NCBI RefSeq assembly: GCF_001757995.1
Contig: NZ_LXLV01000011.1
Location: forward strand, 1-58,661
DNA from: Bacillus mycoides
GTDB taxonomy: Bacteria > Bacillota > Bacilli > Bacillales > Bacillaceae_G
Reading direction: 5' to 3'
DNA length: 58,661 bases
Part shown: positions 33,833 through 43,429 of the stretch, one piece after another
Layout: each line of letters starts with the position of its first letter
How positions within the stretch are numbered: position 1 is the first letter of the stretch
The notes under the pieces: model-generated
The model's database searches: none
Told to the model about the DNA's origin: nothing
Seen by the model: only the letters and a program-made list of their open reading frames with translations
Position numbers and translations under genes: made by a program

Positions 33833-34942
33833 TCATGGGGTGTCGGGAGAAGATTTTTTCGACTTATTTTTGAAGCGCCACCGTAGTGAATGGAATAGAA
33901 ATAAAATCGGTACATAAGCGTAGACAATATACAGGCCTATTTGGGATAATACTGTATTTAATGTATTGATACTCTCACGGTTTGTAAAAAATAAGGATGA
34001 AATAAATACACTTGTGATAAAAAGTGGCAATGTAATTTTAAATGGTATGTGAAAAGAACATTTAATAGTACGGCAAGAAGACCAAATCGTTAAACAAAGG
34101 TTAGGTAAAATAATAAGGAACCATACGAAAATAATGATGTATTCAAATCGCTGAATGAAGGGAACTTTAATAATTTTTAACATCGTTAATGTAGGCCAAA
34201 TGGTATGATGCAATTGCCCTTGGCTATAGTACATAAAAGAAACAATTGCCAAGAGTACATATAGAATGGTTGAGAAGGCTATGCCGCCATGGGCCCACTT
34301 TTTTAAGGATTTCCCTTTTTCAATTAACGGATAAAAGATAAGAATCGCCTCAAATCCAAGAAACTCTAAAGCAGAAGCTTTCGCTGAAGTTAAAATTTCT
34401 ACAGGAGAATGTGTGAGTATAGGTAAAATGTTACGGAAATGTGCATATTTCATTGGGAAAACTAAAAACAGTACTACAAAAATCGGTAATATGATACCCC
34501 AAAAACATATTCCTGCTACAGAGCGGAATCCGCCTTTTATAACATAGTAGGTCACGAATAAAAATAATAAAGTTAATTTCCATGGTTTAATTGTAGGGAA
34601 GACCCATACTTGAATGACCTCAATATATGTACGAAGAACTGTAAGGCAAAATAATAGAAGGTATATGGTGAAACAAACGGAAAGAAAGGTACCAAGCCAT
34701 TTTCCGAAACATGTCATATGGATATTCATTAAATCATTATCTTTTTCTAACATTTTAAGCATACAAAATAATACGATATGAGTTGCAATACCTGCAACAA
34801 TAAGGGAAATCCAAGCATCATAGCCAGCATGTTGCGCAATAATTCGTTGATATCCTAATACACCTACTCCAATTTGAAGAGAGTGTAATAAAAGAAATAC
34901 GAAATAAGGAGAAACAGTATTCTTTTTATTTTGCTCAGCCAT
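33833..34942 (-). CDS. spore germination receptor B subunit (GerAB/GerKB family)
   Basis: 369 aa with about ten membrane helices, APC-superfamily endospore permease (SPFVFLLLHSLQIGVGVLGYQRII-type start is the GerAB opening). With GerA- and GerC-type partners it forms the inner-membrane nutrient receptor of the spore and is thought to bind the germinant. It is the last gene, 12 nt after the C gene. A-C-B order is that of gerK, gerL and gerR. Based on position I suspect gerR but cannot prove it. Confidence 0.92.
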   Translation of the reverse strand: MAEQNKKNTVSPYFVFLLLHSLQIGVGVLGYQRIIAQHAGYDAWISLIVAGIATHIVLFCMLKMLEKDNDLMNIHMTCFGKWLGTFLSVCFTIYLLLFCLTVLRTYIEVIQVWVFPTIKPWKLTLLFLFVTYYVIKGGFRSVAGICFWGIILPIFVVLFLVFPMKYAHFRNILPILTHSPVEILTSAKASALEFLGFEAILIFYPLIEKGKSLKKWAHGGIAFSTILYVLLAIVSFMYYSQGQLHHTIWPTLTMLKIIKVPFIQRFEYIIIFVWFLIILPNLCLTIWSSCRTIKCSFHIPFKITLPLFITSVFISSLFFTNRESINTLNTVLSQIGLYIVYAYVPILFLFHSLRWRFKNKSKKSSPDTP

Positions 34943-34954
34943 TTTAACACCTCA

Positions 34955-36037
34955 TTATTCTCCGATACCAGATTGTACGATATTAATTTGCACATTAACA
35001 GCAACGTCTACGCTAGGGTACATTTTTTGAATTTCTTTCATACTCCATTTTCTCGAGTGACTACGAATTTCTTCACGTATGCCTACTGGATCAATATCTT
35101 TTTCTTGGAACTGTTTTATTAATTCGTTTAAATCTTTTTTTAGTGTTTTTTCTACATGTTTTTTTACGTAAGTTACATTCTCCTTCTTCGATAAATCAAG
35201 CCAATCAGGAGTGTTTTTTATGAGCCCATTTAGTTTTAAGTGGATGTGAACTTTCGGAAGACTACCGTTTTGAGAAACGTTACAGACACTTCTTCCAGAT
35301 AAGTTTTGAGTAGCGATTAATCCGTTATGTTTACCTTGACGTATCGGAACTTCGTAACGTCCATTTTTAGTTGGATTAATGAGTAATTTTAATAAAAAAG
35401 AGCCTTTTTTATCTGTATACATAGCCACTTTATCTTTTTTTAAAAAAGCGATTCCTTTAATAGAAGCTGATTTGTCTTCGTCAATTTCAATATAGGGAAG
35501 AAATGGATCGCCCCCTGATGAATAAAAGTTATACAAAAAAATATTTAAAGCGGTCCGAGGAAGCGTTTCAGTTTCTATATTTTGCTCAAGTAAATCAGCA
35601 AGATAGAGCGATCCATTTGTTTTAACATGCTTGAGAAGCTCTTCTGTTGATCCATCTACAAGTGCTAGCTGTACATCTCGGCCGATGTTAGGGTCACGTT
35701 GTAAGTTGTTAATAATGTCACCAAGCCCACGTTCACCAAATGATTTTCCGAATAGGGCAACACGCATTTGACCTATGGCGATGGTATGTGGTGATTTGGC
35801 GTTTAACTGTGAAGAGATAGTTTCAACTGTACTTGCAGTAGTTGATTGAGTTTCTGGATTTGACTGTACGCCCTTTGTATAATCTGGATAGAGAATTGTC
35901 CCGCGAAATTTATTGTCTTTCGTTATATCAAATCCACCTACATGAATAATGCGCTGTGTGTCTACTATATTCGATTGTATACAACCTGATTGGAAAGTAA
36001 AAAGGATCATAGTAAAGCATAGTAAAATCTTTTTCAT
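34955..36037 (-). CDS. spore germination receptor C lipoprotein (GerAC/GerKC family)
   Basis: 360 aa. Signal peptide with lipobox FQSGC (Cys19). The mature part follows GerAC: VDTQRIIHVGGFDITK near the start, IAIGQMRVALFGKSFGERG, and the C-terminal domain with helical DLNELIKQFQEKDIDPVGI. It sits on the outer face of the spore inner membrane. The start overlaps the A-gene stop by 4 nt. Confidence 0.93.
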   Translation of the reverse strand: MKKILLCFTMILFTFQSGCIQSNIVDTQRIIHVGGFDITKDNKFRGTILYPDYTKGVQSNPETQSTTASTVETISSQLNAKSPHTIAIGQMRVALFGKSFGERGLGDIINNLQRDPNIGRDVQLALVDGSTEELLKHVKTNGSLYLADLLEQNIETETLPRTALNIFLYNFYSSGGDPFLPYIEIDEDKSASIKGIAFLKKDKVAMYTDKKGSFLLKLLINPTKNGRYEVPIRQGKHNGLIATQNLSGRSVCNVSQNGSLPKVHIHLKLNGLIKNTPDWLDLSKKENVTYVKKHVEKTLKKDLNELIKQFQEKDIDPVGIREEIRSHSRKWSMKEIQKMYPSVDVAVNVQINIVQSGIGE

Positions 36038-37539
36038 TTCTTTTCACCATCACGTTTCGTTTTCGCTTTTTCCGGATTATAGCGCCATTTTGATTTCGGT
36101 CTAAGAAAAGAAGCACGTGCGGCGGTTTGACTAAATGGTAAACGAAGGAGCCCTTCCGCAGTTTTTAAACCTCGAAATGGGTATAAAGGTAATAAATATG
36201 GCGATCCAAGTGATTTCAAACGAATTAAATGAGCTAATATGAAGACGAATCCGACAATGAGACCTAATCCGCCAAATGCTCCAGCTAAAACGATGAGCGG
36301 AAATCGAAGTAACCGGATAGTAGAAGACATTTTTACCGTCGGTGTTGTAAAAGACGCGAGCGCAGATAATGCAACCGCAATTAATAAAATAGTACTCGTT
36401 AAAGCAGCCTCAACAGATGCTTGTCCAATTACAATTCCCCCAACAATACCGATTGTTTGTCCAACTTTTGTCGGTAATCGTGCCCCTGCTTCGCGAAGTA
36501 ACTCAATTGTAATTTCTAAAAATAGAGCTTCTAAAACAGGGGGAAACGGTACATTTGCTCTTGAATAAATGATTGGTCCCAGTAAATCAGCAGGAATCAT
36601 TTGATAGTGATACGTTAATATAGCTGTATAAATAGCTGAAGAAAATAGAGAAAATGTCGCTCCGAAAAACCGCACCATTCGAAGAAATGAGCCCGCTACC
36701 CATGGTAAATAATAATCTTCTGGAGATACAAAAAAATCGAGTAACGTCGCCGGTCCGGCTAATGCGTAAGGGGAACCGTCTGTTAAAATGACGACACCGC
36801 CATTAATTAATGCAAAAACAGAACGATCTAACCGCTCTGTAGGTAGTAAAACAGGGAAGGGAGAGTTACTATTATCGCAAATAAACTGCTCGATCATAGT
36901 TGCATCGAAAGGAACATCAAAGTCAATGTCTTGTAGGCGCTGCATCGCGGTATTAACGTGTTGCTCATTCGTAATGCCTTCGATGTAAGCAACTACGACT
37001 TTTGTTTTTGATATAGAACCAACTATAACTTCTTTGAAAACTAATTGTTCTGTGACAATATTTCGCCGAAGTAAGTGTATATTTGTATCGATATTCTCAA
37101 CGAATCCGACTTTTGGACCGATGACACTATATTCATTTTCAGTATCGTTATATAGCCGTGTACCTAAAACTGAACTTTCAGCACGAATAAGTGCATATTC
37201 TGCGGTTTGAGAATCATTTTTCAGCTGTATGAGTACATATCCACTTAATAATTTTTCACGAATATCATTAATAGTAGGGCCGGTGATAATCTCCTCAAGT
37301 GTGACGATATTGGCTATATCATTTATATTTTCAATGTGATCTAATTCTCTTTTTATAGGTGTTAAAATGAATCGATTAATGAGGAGTGATTCAGCCGTAG
37401 ATTTATAGTAAAACAAACATAACGTCCCATCTTCTACGATGTTATAAGAAACGAAATCACTAGACCCTTTCATAGTTTGGATAAATTCTGGAATGGAACA
37501 GATTGTTTTTTTATTCTTTTTAGACGAAAAACGAAACAT
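36034..37539 (-). CDS. spore germination receptor A subunit (GerAA/GerKA family)
   Basis: 501 aa, ATG after AAGGGGTGAGAAA. Cytosolic N-terminal domain (1-280) with PTINDIREKLLSGYVLI, and YIEGITNEQHV. The membrane part (about 285-460) holds FVSPEDYY, RMVRFFGATFSL and EALFLEITIELLREAGARLPTKVGQ, all GerAA signatures. The basic C-tail ends in KTKRDGEKK. First gene of the receptor operon, expected to be made in the forespore; I could not place a sigma-G promoter with confidence. Confidence 0.95.
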   Translation of the reverse strand: MFRFSSKKNKKTICSIPEFIQTMKGSSDFVSYNIVEDGTLCLFYYKSTAESLLINRFILTPIKRELDHIENINDIANIVTLEEIITGPTINDIREKLLSGYVLIQLKNDSQTAEYALIRAESSVLGTRLYNDTENEYSVIGPKVGFVENIDTNIHLLRRNIVTEQLVFKEVIVGSISKTKVVVAYIEGITNEQHVNTAMQRLQDIDFDVPFDATMIEQFICDNSNSPFPVLLPTERLDRSVFALINGGVVILTDGSPYALAGPATLLDFFVSPEDYYLPWVAGSFLRMVRFFGATFSLFSSAIYTAILTYHYQMIPADLLGPIIYSRANVPFPPVLEALFLEITIELLREAGARLPTKVGQTIGIVGGIVIGQASVEAALTSTILLIAVALSALASFTTPTVKMSSTIRLLRFPLIVLAGAFGGLGLIVGFVFILAHLIRLKSLGSPYLLPLYPFRGLKTAEGLLRLPFSQTAARASFLRPKSKWRYNPEKAKTKRDGEKK

Positions 37540-37625
37540 TTTCTCACCCCTTACCTACATTATTGACTTCTGTTAGTTTTTGGGGAATACGGGAATTTAT
37601 ACTTAAAAATTGAAAGTTCATAAAG

Positions 37626-37657
37626 AAAAGGAAGAGGGATGAATATCTCTTCCTTTT
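37626..37657 (-). terminator. terminator of the 198-aa secreted protein gene
   Basis: AAAAGGAAGAG / CTCTTCCTTTT hairpin after the stop at 37665 on the minus strand. Confidence 0.82.
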
Positions 37658-37664
37658 TGGCATG

Positions 37665-38261
37665 TTAATTTGTTTTCTTTTCTTTAATAGACTTCACTAA
37701 TTTAATCATTTCTGCCCGTATATCTTCTTTTTTAACATTTAGTTTTTCCGCAATTTGTTTAATATCCATCCCATCTTTTTTCATTTTCAGTACATCATCG
37801 AGAGAAGTATTACTTTTTTGAGCGATGATTGTTAATACCGTGAGCTGACGTAAGCTTATGTTATACTCTTTCATTTTTTGTTTTAGTCCATCTGGTGTGG
37901 ACTTTTGCATATTTGCTAATTCTTGCAGTAGTGCTTTTTTCGTTTCTTTATTCATATGATGCTTTTTTAATTTACTTGGATCTACACCGAAATGCTCTGC
38001 TGTTTTCTCCCAAGATTTATTTTGCTTATAGTAAGCTAAAACGTCTTTAATTTCTTTTTTACTTATTCTTGCAATGTGCGCAGCTTTCCAAATTTCATGT
38101 TTGTTATAGCCGAGTTTTTCGAGAGACTGCATTTCTTCCTCTGAGATTGGTTTATGGTGATGCAGTGTTACTTCTTTTGGCGGGGCAGCGGAAACAGGGA
38201 AAACAGACACTCCGCATAATAATGCTGCCATAGTCATACTTACTGCGATTTTCTTATACAT
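37665..38261 (-). CDS. secreted alpha-helical protein, unknown
   Basis: 198 aa, ATG after GGAGGAG. Signal peptide (about 1-25, ends FPVSA). The mature protein is a series of short helix-turn-helix-like units that repeat a theme: EIWKAAHIARISKKEIKDVL, SWEKTAEHFGVDPSKLKKH, DDVLKMKKDGMDIKQIAEKL. Rich in Lys, with no Cys in the mature part. No known family recognised; the repeats suggest a helical-bundle protein of the cell surface or spore envelope. Confidence 0.75.
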   Translation of the reverse strand: MYKKIAVSMTMAALLCGVSVFPVSAAPPKEVTLHHHKPISEEEMQSLEKLGYNKHEIWKAAHIARISKKEIKDVLAYYKQNKSWEKTAEHFGVDPSKLKKHHMNKETKKALLQELANMQKSTPDGLKQKMKEYNISLRQLTVLTIIAQKSNTSLDDVLKMKKDGMDIKQIAEKLNVKKEDIRAEMIKLVKSIKEKKTN

Positions 38262-38492
38262 GTAAACTCCTCCTAGATGGGTAATGTGGAAAACTTACAC
38301 ATATCATTTCCATAAAATGTGAAAAACTTGTGAACAAGTTAAGTTTTTTTATTCACAGTATAAAAAGAAGTTTTTCTTGGTTTTCCAACATAAAACATTG
38401 ATTAATAGTGAAAAACTAGGTTATAATCGAAATTGAAAATCAATATCAATGACGGATTTATACATATAGATAAAAATAAGGGAGAGAAAAAT

Positions 38493-39053
38493 ATGACTAC
38501 ATATACTTCCATCGCAAACGTTATTAAAGAAAGACGTTCTGTTCGTACATTTACAGATAAAGCAGTAGAAAAAGAGCTATTAATTGAACTATTAAACGAA
38601 GCAACGTGGGCGCCGAATCATAAAAACCGTGAACCATGGAATTGTAAATTATACATTGGAGAAGGCCGTCAGAAATTAGTAGACGCAGTATTAAACTCTT
38701 TCACAGAAGAAGAAAGGGCGAAACGCGGCAAAATTTTATCTGACCGTTTCTTAAGGACACCTGCACAAATCGTTGTGTACATTAATGAAGATCCGCGTCA
38801 AATTCAACGTGACGAAGATTACGCTGCAACATGTGCATTTATGCAAAACTTCCAATTGCTTGCTTGGGAACGCGGCTTAGGCTGTGTTTGGAAATCAGGT
38901 GGATTAAACTATAATCCACTATTTATAGAAGGAATCGGTTTAACAAGAGGTCAACGTATCATTGGAATTCTTCACATCGGCTATTTTGATAAAGCACCAG
39001 AAGGAAAAGCTCGTACGCCGATTACGGAGAAGATGGAGATTATTGAGGGTTAA
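38493..39053 (+). CDS. nitroreductase-family protein
   Basis: 186 aa from ATG 38493, after GGGAGAGAAAA; the frame reaches back to 38433 without an RBS. FMN-binding nitroreductase fold: VIKERRSVRTFTDKAV near the N-terminus, ATWAPNHKNREPW, and RGLGCVWKSG with GLTRGQRIIGILHIGY near the end. Probably an NAD(P)H-dependent flavin oxidoreductase; substrate unknown. A terminator follows. Confidence 0.92.
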   Translation: MTTYTSIANVIKERRSVRTFTDKAVEKELLIELLNEATWAPNHKNREPWNCKLYIGEGRQKLVDAVLNSFTEEERAKRGKILSDRFLRTPAQIVVYINEDPRQIQRDEDYAATCAFMQNFQLLAWERGLGCVWKSGGLNYNPLFIEGIGLTRGQRIIGILHIGYFDKAPEGKARTPITEKMEIIEG

Positions 39054-39059
39054 TTAGGA

Positions 39060-39091
39060 AGGCATTCTCGTTTTTACGAGGGTGTCTTTTT
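39060..39091 (+). terminator. terminator of the nitroreductase gene
   Basis: GGCATTCTCGT / ACGAGGGTGTC with G-U pairs and a T run. Confidence 0.8.
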
Positions 39092-39167
39092 ATTATGCAA
39101 TCAATCCTCATGAAAGCTTGTTCCTCATCATACACTTTCTTAAGGGAAAGTGTAAGGAGGGAAAATA

Positions 39168-40586
39168 ATGAGAGCAAGTGACGATAAAGCACTGCAATAT
39201 GCGATAGCGGAAATTACTGAAATTGCGACTGGATTTGGGCTTGATTTTTATCCGATGCGTTATGAAATATGTCCAGCGGAAATTATTTATACATTTGGTG
39301 CATACGGGATGCCGACGAGGTTTTCACATTGGAGTTTTGGAAAGCAATTTTTTAGAATGAAATTACAATACGATTTGGGACTTAGTAAAATTTATGAACT
39401 CGTTATTAACTCTGATCCATGTTACGCCTTTTTGTTAGATACGAATTCTTTAATTCAAAATAAATTAATCGTAGCGCACGTTTTAGCGCACTGTGATTTC
39501 TTCAAAAATAATGTTCGTTTTTCAAATACGAAGCGAGATATGGTAGAGAGCATGGCGGCAACAGCGGATCGTGTGAAAGCATATGAGCATAAGTATGGAA
39601 AGGCAGAAGTAGAGACATTTTTAGATGCCGTACTTGCCATTCAAGAACATATTGATCCATCACTTATGCGTCCAAAATTGGCATGGAGTATTGATGATTT
39701 AGAGGAGGAAGAAGTAGACAAGAAAAAGGCATCACAATACGATGATTTATGGAATTTAGATGATCGAAATAAAACGAGGGAACGATCCAATATACGCAAA
39801 AAGAAGAAGATTCCTCCGCAACCAGAGAAAGATTTACTCCTCTTTATTGAAGAATATAGCCGTGAGCTTGAAGATTGGCAGCGCGACATATTAACGATGA
39901 TGCGCGAGGAAATGTTATATTTCTGGCCACAGCTTGAAACGAAAATCATGAACGAAGGCTGGGCCTCCTACTGGCATCAACGCATACTTCGTGAAATGGA
40001 CTTAACATCTGGTGAAGCAATTGAATTTGCGAAATTAAATGCAGGTGTCGTACAGCCATCAAAAACAAGTATTAATCCATACTACCTTGGTATTAAAATG
40101 TTTGAAGATATTGAAGAACGCTATAACAATCCGACAGAAGAAATGAAAAGGCGTGGTGTGAAGCCAGGATCTGGTCGTGAGAAAATGTTTGAAGTACGAG
40201 AAATTGAATGGGACGTATCGTTCCTAAGAAACTACTTAAATAAAGAACTCGTAATGAGAGAAGATATGTACTTATTCCAGCGCCAAGGTAAAGAATATAA
40301 AGTAATTGATAAAGAGTGGGAACAAGTACGAGATCAACTCGTAAATATGCGTACAAATGGAGGTTTTCCGTACTTGGTGGTAGAAGATGGAGACTACTTA
40401 AAGAACGGAGAATTGTACATTAAACATAGTTACGAAGGAATTGAGTTAGATCTAAAATACTTAGAAAAAGTATTACCGTATCTTCATCAGCTATGGGGAA
40501 GAACGGTGCATATGGAGTCCATTGTGGAGAGTAAGGGCGTTGTGTTTTCTTATGATGGGAAGATGGTGCATCGGAAGTATGTGTGA
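39168..40586 (+). CDS. spoVR: SpoVR family stage V sporulation protein R
   Basis: 472 aa, ATG after GTAAGGAGGGAAA. Family hallmarks: [45 protein letters not shown] and [15 protein letters not shown], over the full SpoVR length. The conserved His and Glu residues suggest a metal-binding enzyme-like fold, but the biochemical activity is unknown. In B. subtilis it is needed for proper spore cortex formation. Confidence 0.95.
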   Translation: MRASDDKALQYAIAEITEIATGFGLDFYPMRYEICPAEIIYTFGAYGMPTRFSHWSFGKQFFRMKLQYDLGLSKIYELVINSDPCYAFLLDTNSLIQNKLIVAHVLAHCDFFKNNVRFSNTKRDMVESMAATADRVKAYEHKYGKAEVETFLDAVLAIQEHIDPSLMRPKLAWSIDDLEEEEVDKKKASQYDDLWNLDDRNKTRERSNIRKKKKIPPQPEKDLLLFIEEYSRELEDWQRDILTMMREEMLYFWPQLETKIMNEGWASYWHQRILREMDLTSGEAIEFAKLNAGVVQPSKTSINPYYLGIKMFEDIEERYNNPTEEMKRRGVKPGSGREKMFEVREIEWDVSFLRNYLNKELVMREDMYLFQRQGKEYKVIDKEWEQVRDQLVNMRTNGGFPYLVVEDGDYLKNGELYIKHSYEGIELDLKYLEKVLPYLHQLWGRTVHMESIVESKGVVFSYDGKMVHRKYV

Positions 40587-40587
40587 T

Positions 40588-40626
40588 AAAAAGAACGGAC
40601 ATAGAATTTCTTGTCCGTTCTTTTTA
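40588..40626 (+). terminator. terminator of spoVR
   Basis: AAAAAGAACGGAC / GTCCGTTCTTTTT hairpin. Confidence 0.93.
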
Positions 40627-40692
40627 TTTGGAAAATGGTAAATATGCTATTCTTGAAGAGAGGGAGTTACATAGAGAAATGGAGCGATTTGA

Positions 40693-41955
40693 ATGAGCAA
40701 AGTAGGGGTATGTAAGGTGGATATTACACCACCCTTAGGTATTGATTTTATAGGATACCATAGAGATACAGGAATTAATAATCTTGAAGAGCATATTTAC
40801 GGGACAATTTTTGTATTTGAAAAAGATGAAATGAAGACTGTGTTTGTGAGCATTGATAATATCGGGATGTTAGTAGAAGATACGACGATGATTCGTGAAC
40901 GGATTGCTAGTGAGCTTCATGTGCCATTTGAGCGAATAACGGTTGTTTATACTCATACGCATTCCGGTCCAGAAACGGTCGGTGATGATCCGCTAGTACA
41001 GTCGTATAAAATGATTTTAGTAAATAATGTAGTGCACGGTGCTGTTACTGCGAATAACAACTTGAAGCTATGTGAAGTTGGCTGGGGTGTTACGACAGGT
41101 GATATTGGAGTAAACCGAAGAGAGAGAACATCTGATGGAAAAGCGAAGATGGGAACAAATATAGAGGGTGTTGTAGATAAACGAATTGGTATGTTAGCAA
41201 TAAGAGATGCTGAAACGAAGGAGCTATCTGGGATTGTAGTATTTTGTACTGCTCATCCGAATGTTTTAAAAGGAGATAGTGATGTATTATCAGCGGATTA
41301 TCCTGGAATGGCGAGAGAGATTCTTGAGAAGATAGTAAACTGTCCTGTTATTATTGTTCAAGGTGCTGCTGGTAATGTGAATGCGAAGTATCGTGGTTCA
41401 AGGGAAGCGTTAAAACAAATGGCTTACATACTTAGTGGACACGTATTAACGATGTTACCAGCAGTTACATATAGCCCAATTGTAAATTTAAGAACAATTT
41501 CGAGTACGATGCAAATGAAATTGAAGGATATTCCTGAAATTGATGAGATACGAAGCGTGGCTCAATTAGCTGAGAAGCAGTGGGGTGTGAATACGGATGA
41601 ATGGCTTACTATCGTTTTAAAGAAATATAAGCAAAATATTCGACAGTTAAGTATCGATTTAGAAATTCAACTGTTTCAAATTAATGATGGTATGTTCTCT
41701 GGCATACCGATGGAACCTTTTTCGGAAACTGCGTTAGAAATGAAAGAGAGTCTTCAAAATGAACAAGCTTTCTTTGGCGGATATACGAATGGATATATTG
41801 GGTATTTACCAAGCAAAGAGGAATATGCATATGGTGGGTATGAAGTGGAATTAAATCCTGTTGTGTATGGGCCAGTAACGAGGTTGCTAATGCCGCCAGA
41901 GGAGAATACGGCAGAGTTGATCATGCAGAGGGTTATGGAATTATATAATGCATAA
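40693..41955 (+). CDS. neutral/alkaline non-lysosomal ceramidase-like protein
   Basis: 420 aa, ATG after AAATGGAGCGATT. The N-terminal motif VGVCKVDITPPLGIDFIGY, then THTHSGPETVGDD (two His for Zn), CTAHPNVLKG and VQGAAGNVN match the neutral/alkaline ceramidase N-terminal domain family. It lacks the signal peptide and the C-terminal domain of true ceramidases, so it is a cytosolic hydrolase with unknown substrate. Monocistronic. Confidence 0.87.
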   Translation: MSKVGVCKVDITPPLGIDFIGYHRDTGINNLEEHIYGTIFVFEKDEMKTVFVSIDNIGMLVEDTTMIRERIASELHVPFERITVVYTHTHSGPETVGDDPLVQSYKMILVNNVVHGAVTANNNLKLCEVGWGVTTGDIGVNRRERTSDGKAKMGTNIEGVVDKRIGMLAIRDAETKELSGIVVFCTAHPNVLKGDSDVLSADYPGMAREILEKIVNCPVIIVQGAAGNVNAKYRGSREALKQMAYILSGHVLTMLPAVTYSPIVNLRTISSTMQMKLKDIPEIDEIRSVAQLAEKQWGVNTDEWLTIVLKKYKQNIRQLSIDLEIQLFQINDGMFSGIPMEPFSETALEMKESLQNEQAFFGGYTNGYIGYLPSKEEYAYGGYEVELNPVVYGPVTRLLMPPEENTAELIMQRVMELYNA

Positions 41956-42020
41956 AATATGGATATCTCATATATTTAGCATAAAGTTTAAAGCAATCAA
42001 TGATTTTAATAAAAATGTAG

Positions 42021-42068
42021 AAAACGAATCCATTTTGAAAAAGACTAATAAAAATGGATTCGTTTTTT
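42021..42068. terminator. bidirectional terminator
   Basis: 16-bp stem AAAACGAATCCATTTT / AAAATGGATTCGTTTT between the convergent ceramidase-like and MarR genes. Confidence 0.9.
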
Positions 42069-42083
42069 ATATGGAGTTTTTGT

Positions 42084-42557
42084 TTACCAAACAGGTCGTA
42101 TGCTCGATGATAATTTACCTGTATTTTCTTTATTAACGAATGTTGTTAAACCTTCTTTGAGCATTTGCATTCGATCTGCACCTATGTTTTCAATCCATCG
42201 CTGTTCTATTTCAGCTACTATTTCTTCTTTTGCTTTCATTACTGACAAACCACGTTCGGTTAGAACAATGATTTTACCTCTTTTATCAGTAGGGTGCGTT
42301 TTGCGCGTAACGTAGCCACTGTTTTCAAGTGAATCAACCATTTTACTTACGGCTTGTTTTGAAACCCCTAAATATTCAGCTAGTTCTATACCGGTTGCTC
42401 CATTAGGAAGGATGCGCTTAAACATAAAACCATGCGCTGGCCTAATATCTTCAAATCCCAATTCACTTAATCTGTTATGTAGTTCAGTAATTAATGTACT
42501 GAAGGATAATGATAAAAGTGATGTAAGATCTAATTCGTTAAATGTTTGATGATTCAT
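42084..42557 (-). CDS. MarR-family transcriptional regulator
   Basis: 157 aa from ATG 42557 (GTGAGGAGG upstream; the frame extends 9 codons further into the operator). wHTH: GATGIELAEYLGVSKQAVSKMVDSLENSGYV-type reading head and wing THPTDKRGKIIVLT with the conserved D-x-R. Divergent from two paralogous genes, with two long palindromes in between that it probably binds. Confidence 0.92.
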   Translation of the reverse strand: MNHQTFNELDLTSLLSLSFSTLITELHNRLSELGFEDIRPAHGFMFKRILPNGATGIELAEYLGVSKQAVSKMVDSLENSGYVTRKTHPTDKRGKIIVLTERGLSVMKAKEEIVAEIEQRWIENIGADRMQMLKEGLTTFVNKENTGKLSSSIRPVW

Positions 42558-42573
42558 GTATATAACCTCCTCA

Positions 42574-42600
42574 CTTATAGTCAATTAAATTGACTATAAG
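42574..42600. promoter_or_regulatory. MarR operator 1
   Basis: 27-bp palindrome with 13-bp arms: CTTATAGTCAATT and AATTGACTATAAG around one A. It covers the -35 of the divergent promoter and lies next to the regulator's RBS. Confidence 0.88.
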
Positions 42601-42618
42601 TAAGACCTATTGTACTAT
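42590..42618 (+). promoter_or_regulatory. promoter of the paralogue gene at 42710
   Basis: TTGACT, 17-bp spacer, TACTAT. The -35 lies inside operator 1, and operator 2 starts 5 bp after the -10. Confidence 0.65.
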
Positions 42619-42622
42619 ACAG

Positions 42623-42649
42623 TATATAGTCAATCAAATTGACTATATA
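42623..42649. promoter_or_regulatory. MarR operator 2
   Basis: TATATAGTCAATC...GATTGACT-type palindrome; in detail TATATAGTCAAT and ATTGACTATATA-like arms, same core TATAGTCAATT-N-AATTGACTATA as operator 1 with one mismatch. Confidence 0.82.
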
Positions 42650-42709
42650 CAAGTGATAGAAAAAGTAATGATTTATTTAAATAGAATCAATGAATTATGG
42701 AGGTTTCAT

Positions 42710-43294
42710 ATGGCTAATATCGTTAAGATTAGAGGAAGTGTATTTGCACCATATGCATCGCTGACGCCTATTAAGGATCCTGCAACAGGAAGAGTGTTTG
42801 AATATGCCGGAGATGCACGTGAGTTTACACCATACGCTGTGAACACAAAGCGTTCAAGATTAGAACAAGAAGTGAATATTGATTTTTATAAAAGAGAAAT
42901 TTTCACATATGCAGATGCTTGTATCGTCACTGTGAAAATTACAAATCCAGATGGCTTAATTGAGTATCAAAAAGGAGAAACAAGTACAGAAAACATTGCA
43001 TGTACAAATATTGTATGGAGTGAAGATGAAGTTTCATTTGAAATGAGAGCAAGTGCAAGTAATCCATTAAATACGGCAGCACCAGCAGCAGATTATTTTT
43101 TGACTATACGGGTTAATGAAAGCGGCGCTGTGCACGTTGAAGGTTTACATGATGGTTTCCCTTGCTATGAATTTTATAAACAAGTAGACTGTGGTTCATT
43201 CGAATTAATATATACACATGATTTCAGAGAAACGGATGATACCCCAGCAGCACTAGCTGGAGAAATGGAATATAGCTTTAAAATGACAATCTAG
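42710..43294 (+). CDS. 194-aa protein, paralogue 1 (possibly DUF3238)
   Basis: ATG 42710 after GGAGGTTTC; the frame reaches back through the operators to 42590. Begins MANIVKIRGSVFAPYASL. Conserved with the next gene across the whole length: GDAREFTPYAVNTKRSR, VKITNPDG, STENIACTNIVW, SASNPLN, HDGFPCYEFYKQVD and YTHDFRETDDT. No signal peptide or membrane helix; a beta-rich fold is likely. I recall a B. cereus group DUF3238 with similar sequences but cannot check it. Probably repressed by the divergent MarR protein. Confidence 0.8.
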   Translation: MANIVKIRGSVFAPYASLTPIKDPATGRVFEYAGDAREFTPYAVNTKRSRLEQEVNIDFYKREIFTYADACIVTVKITNPDGLIEYQKGETSTENIACTNIVWSEDEVSFEMRASASNPLNTAAPAADYFLTIRVNESGAVHVEGLHDGFPCYEFYKQVDCGSFELIYTHDFRETDDTPAALAGEMEYSFKMTI

Positions 43295-43429
43295 ATATAA
43301 ATATAGCGCTATTTTTCAGAAGGAAGTAGCAAGCGTAAAAGAGAAAGCTATTGATTAGGGGAGCGAAATTGTGGGCTGTTTTACTCAATATTATGCAGTA
43401 TCTAAAATAAAATTATAGAGGTGTTTCTT

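Noticed and set aside
42590-42709. Extended N-terminus of the first 194-aa paralogue back to 42590
   Set aside because: It would cross the operators and the promoter. ATG 42710 has a good RBS and makes the protein exactly as long as its paralogue.
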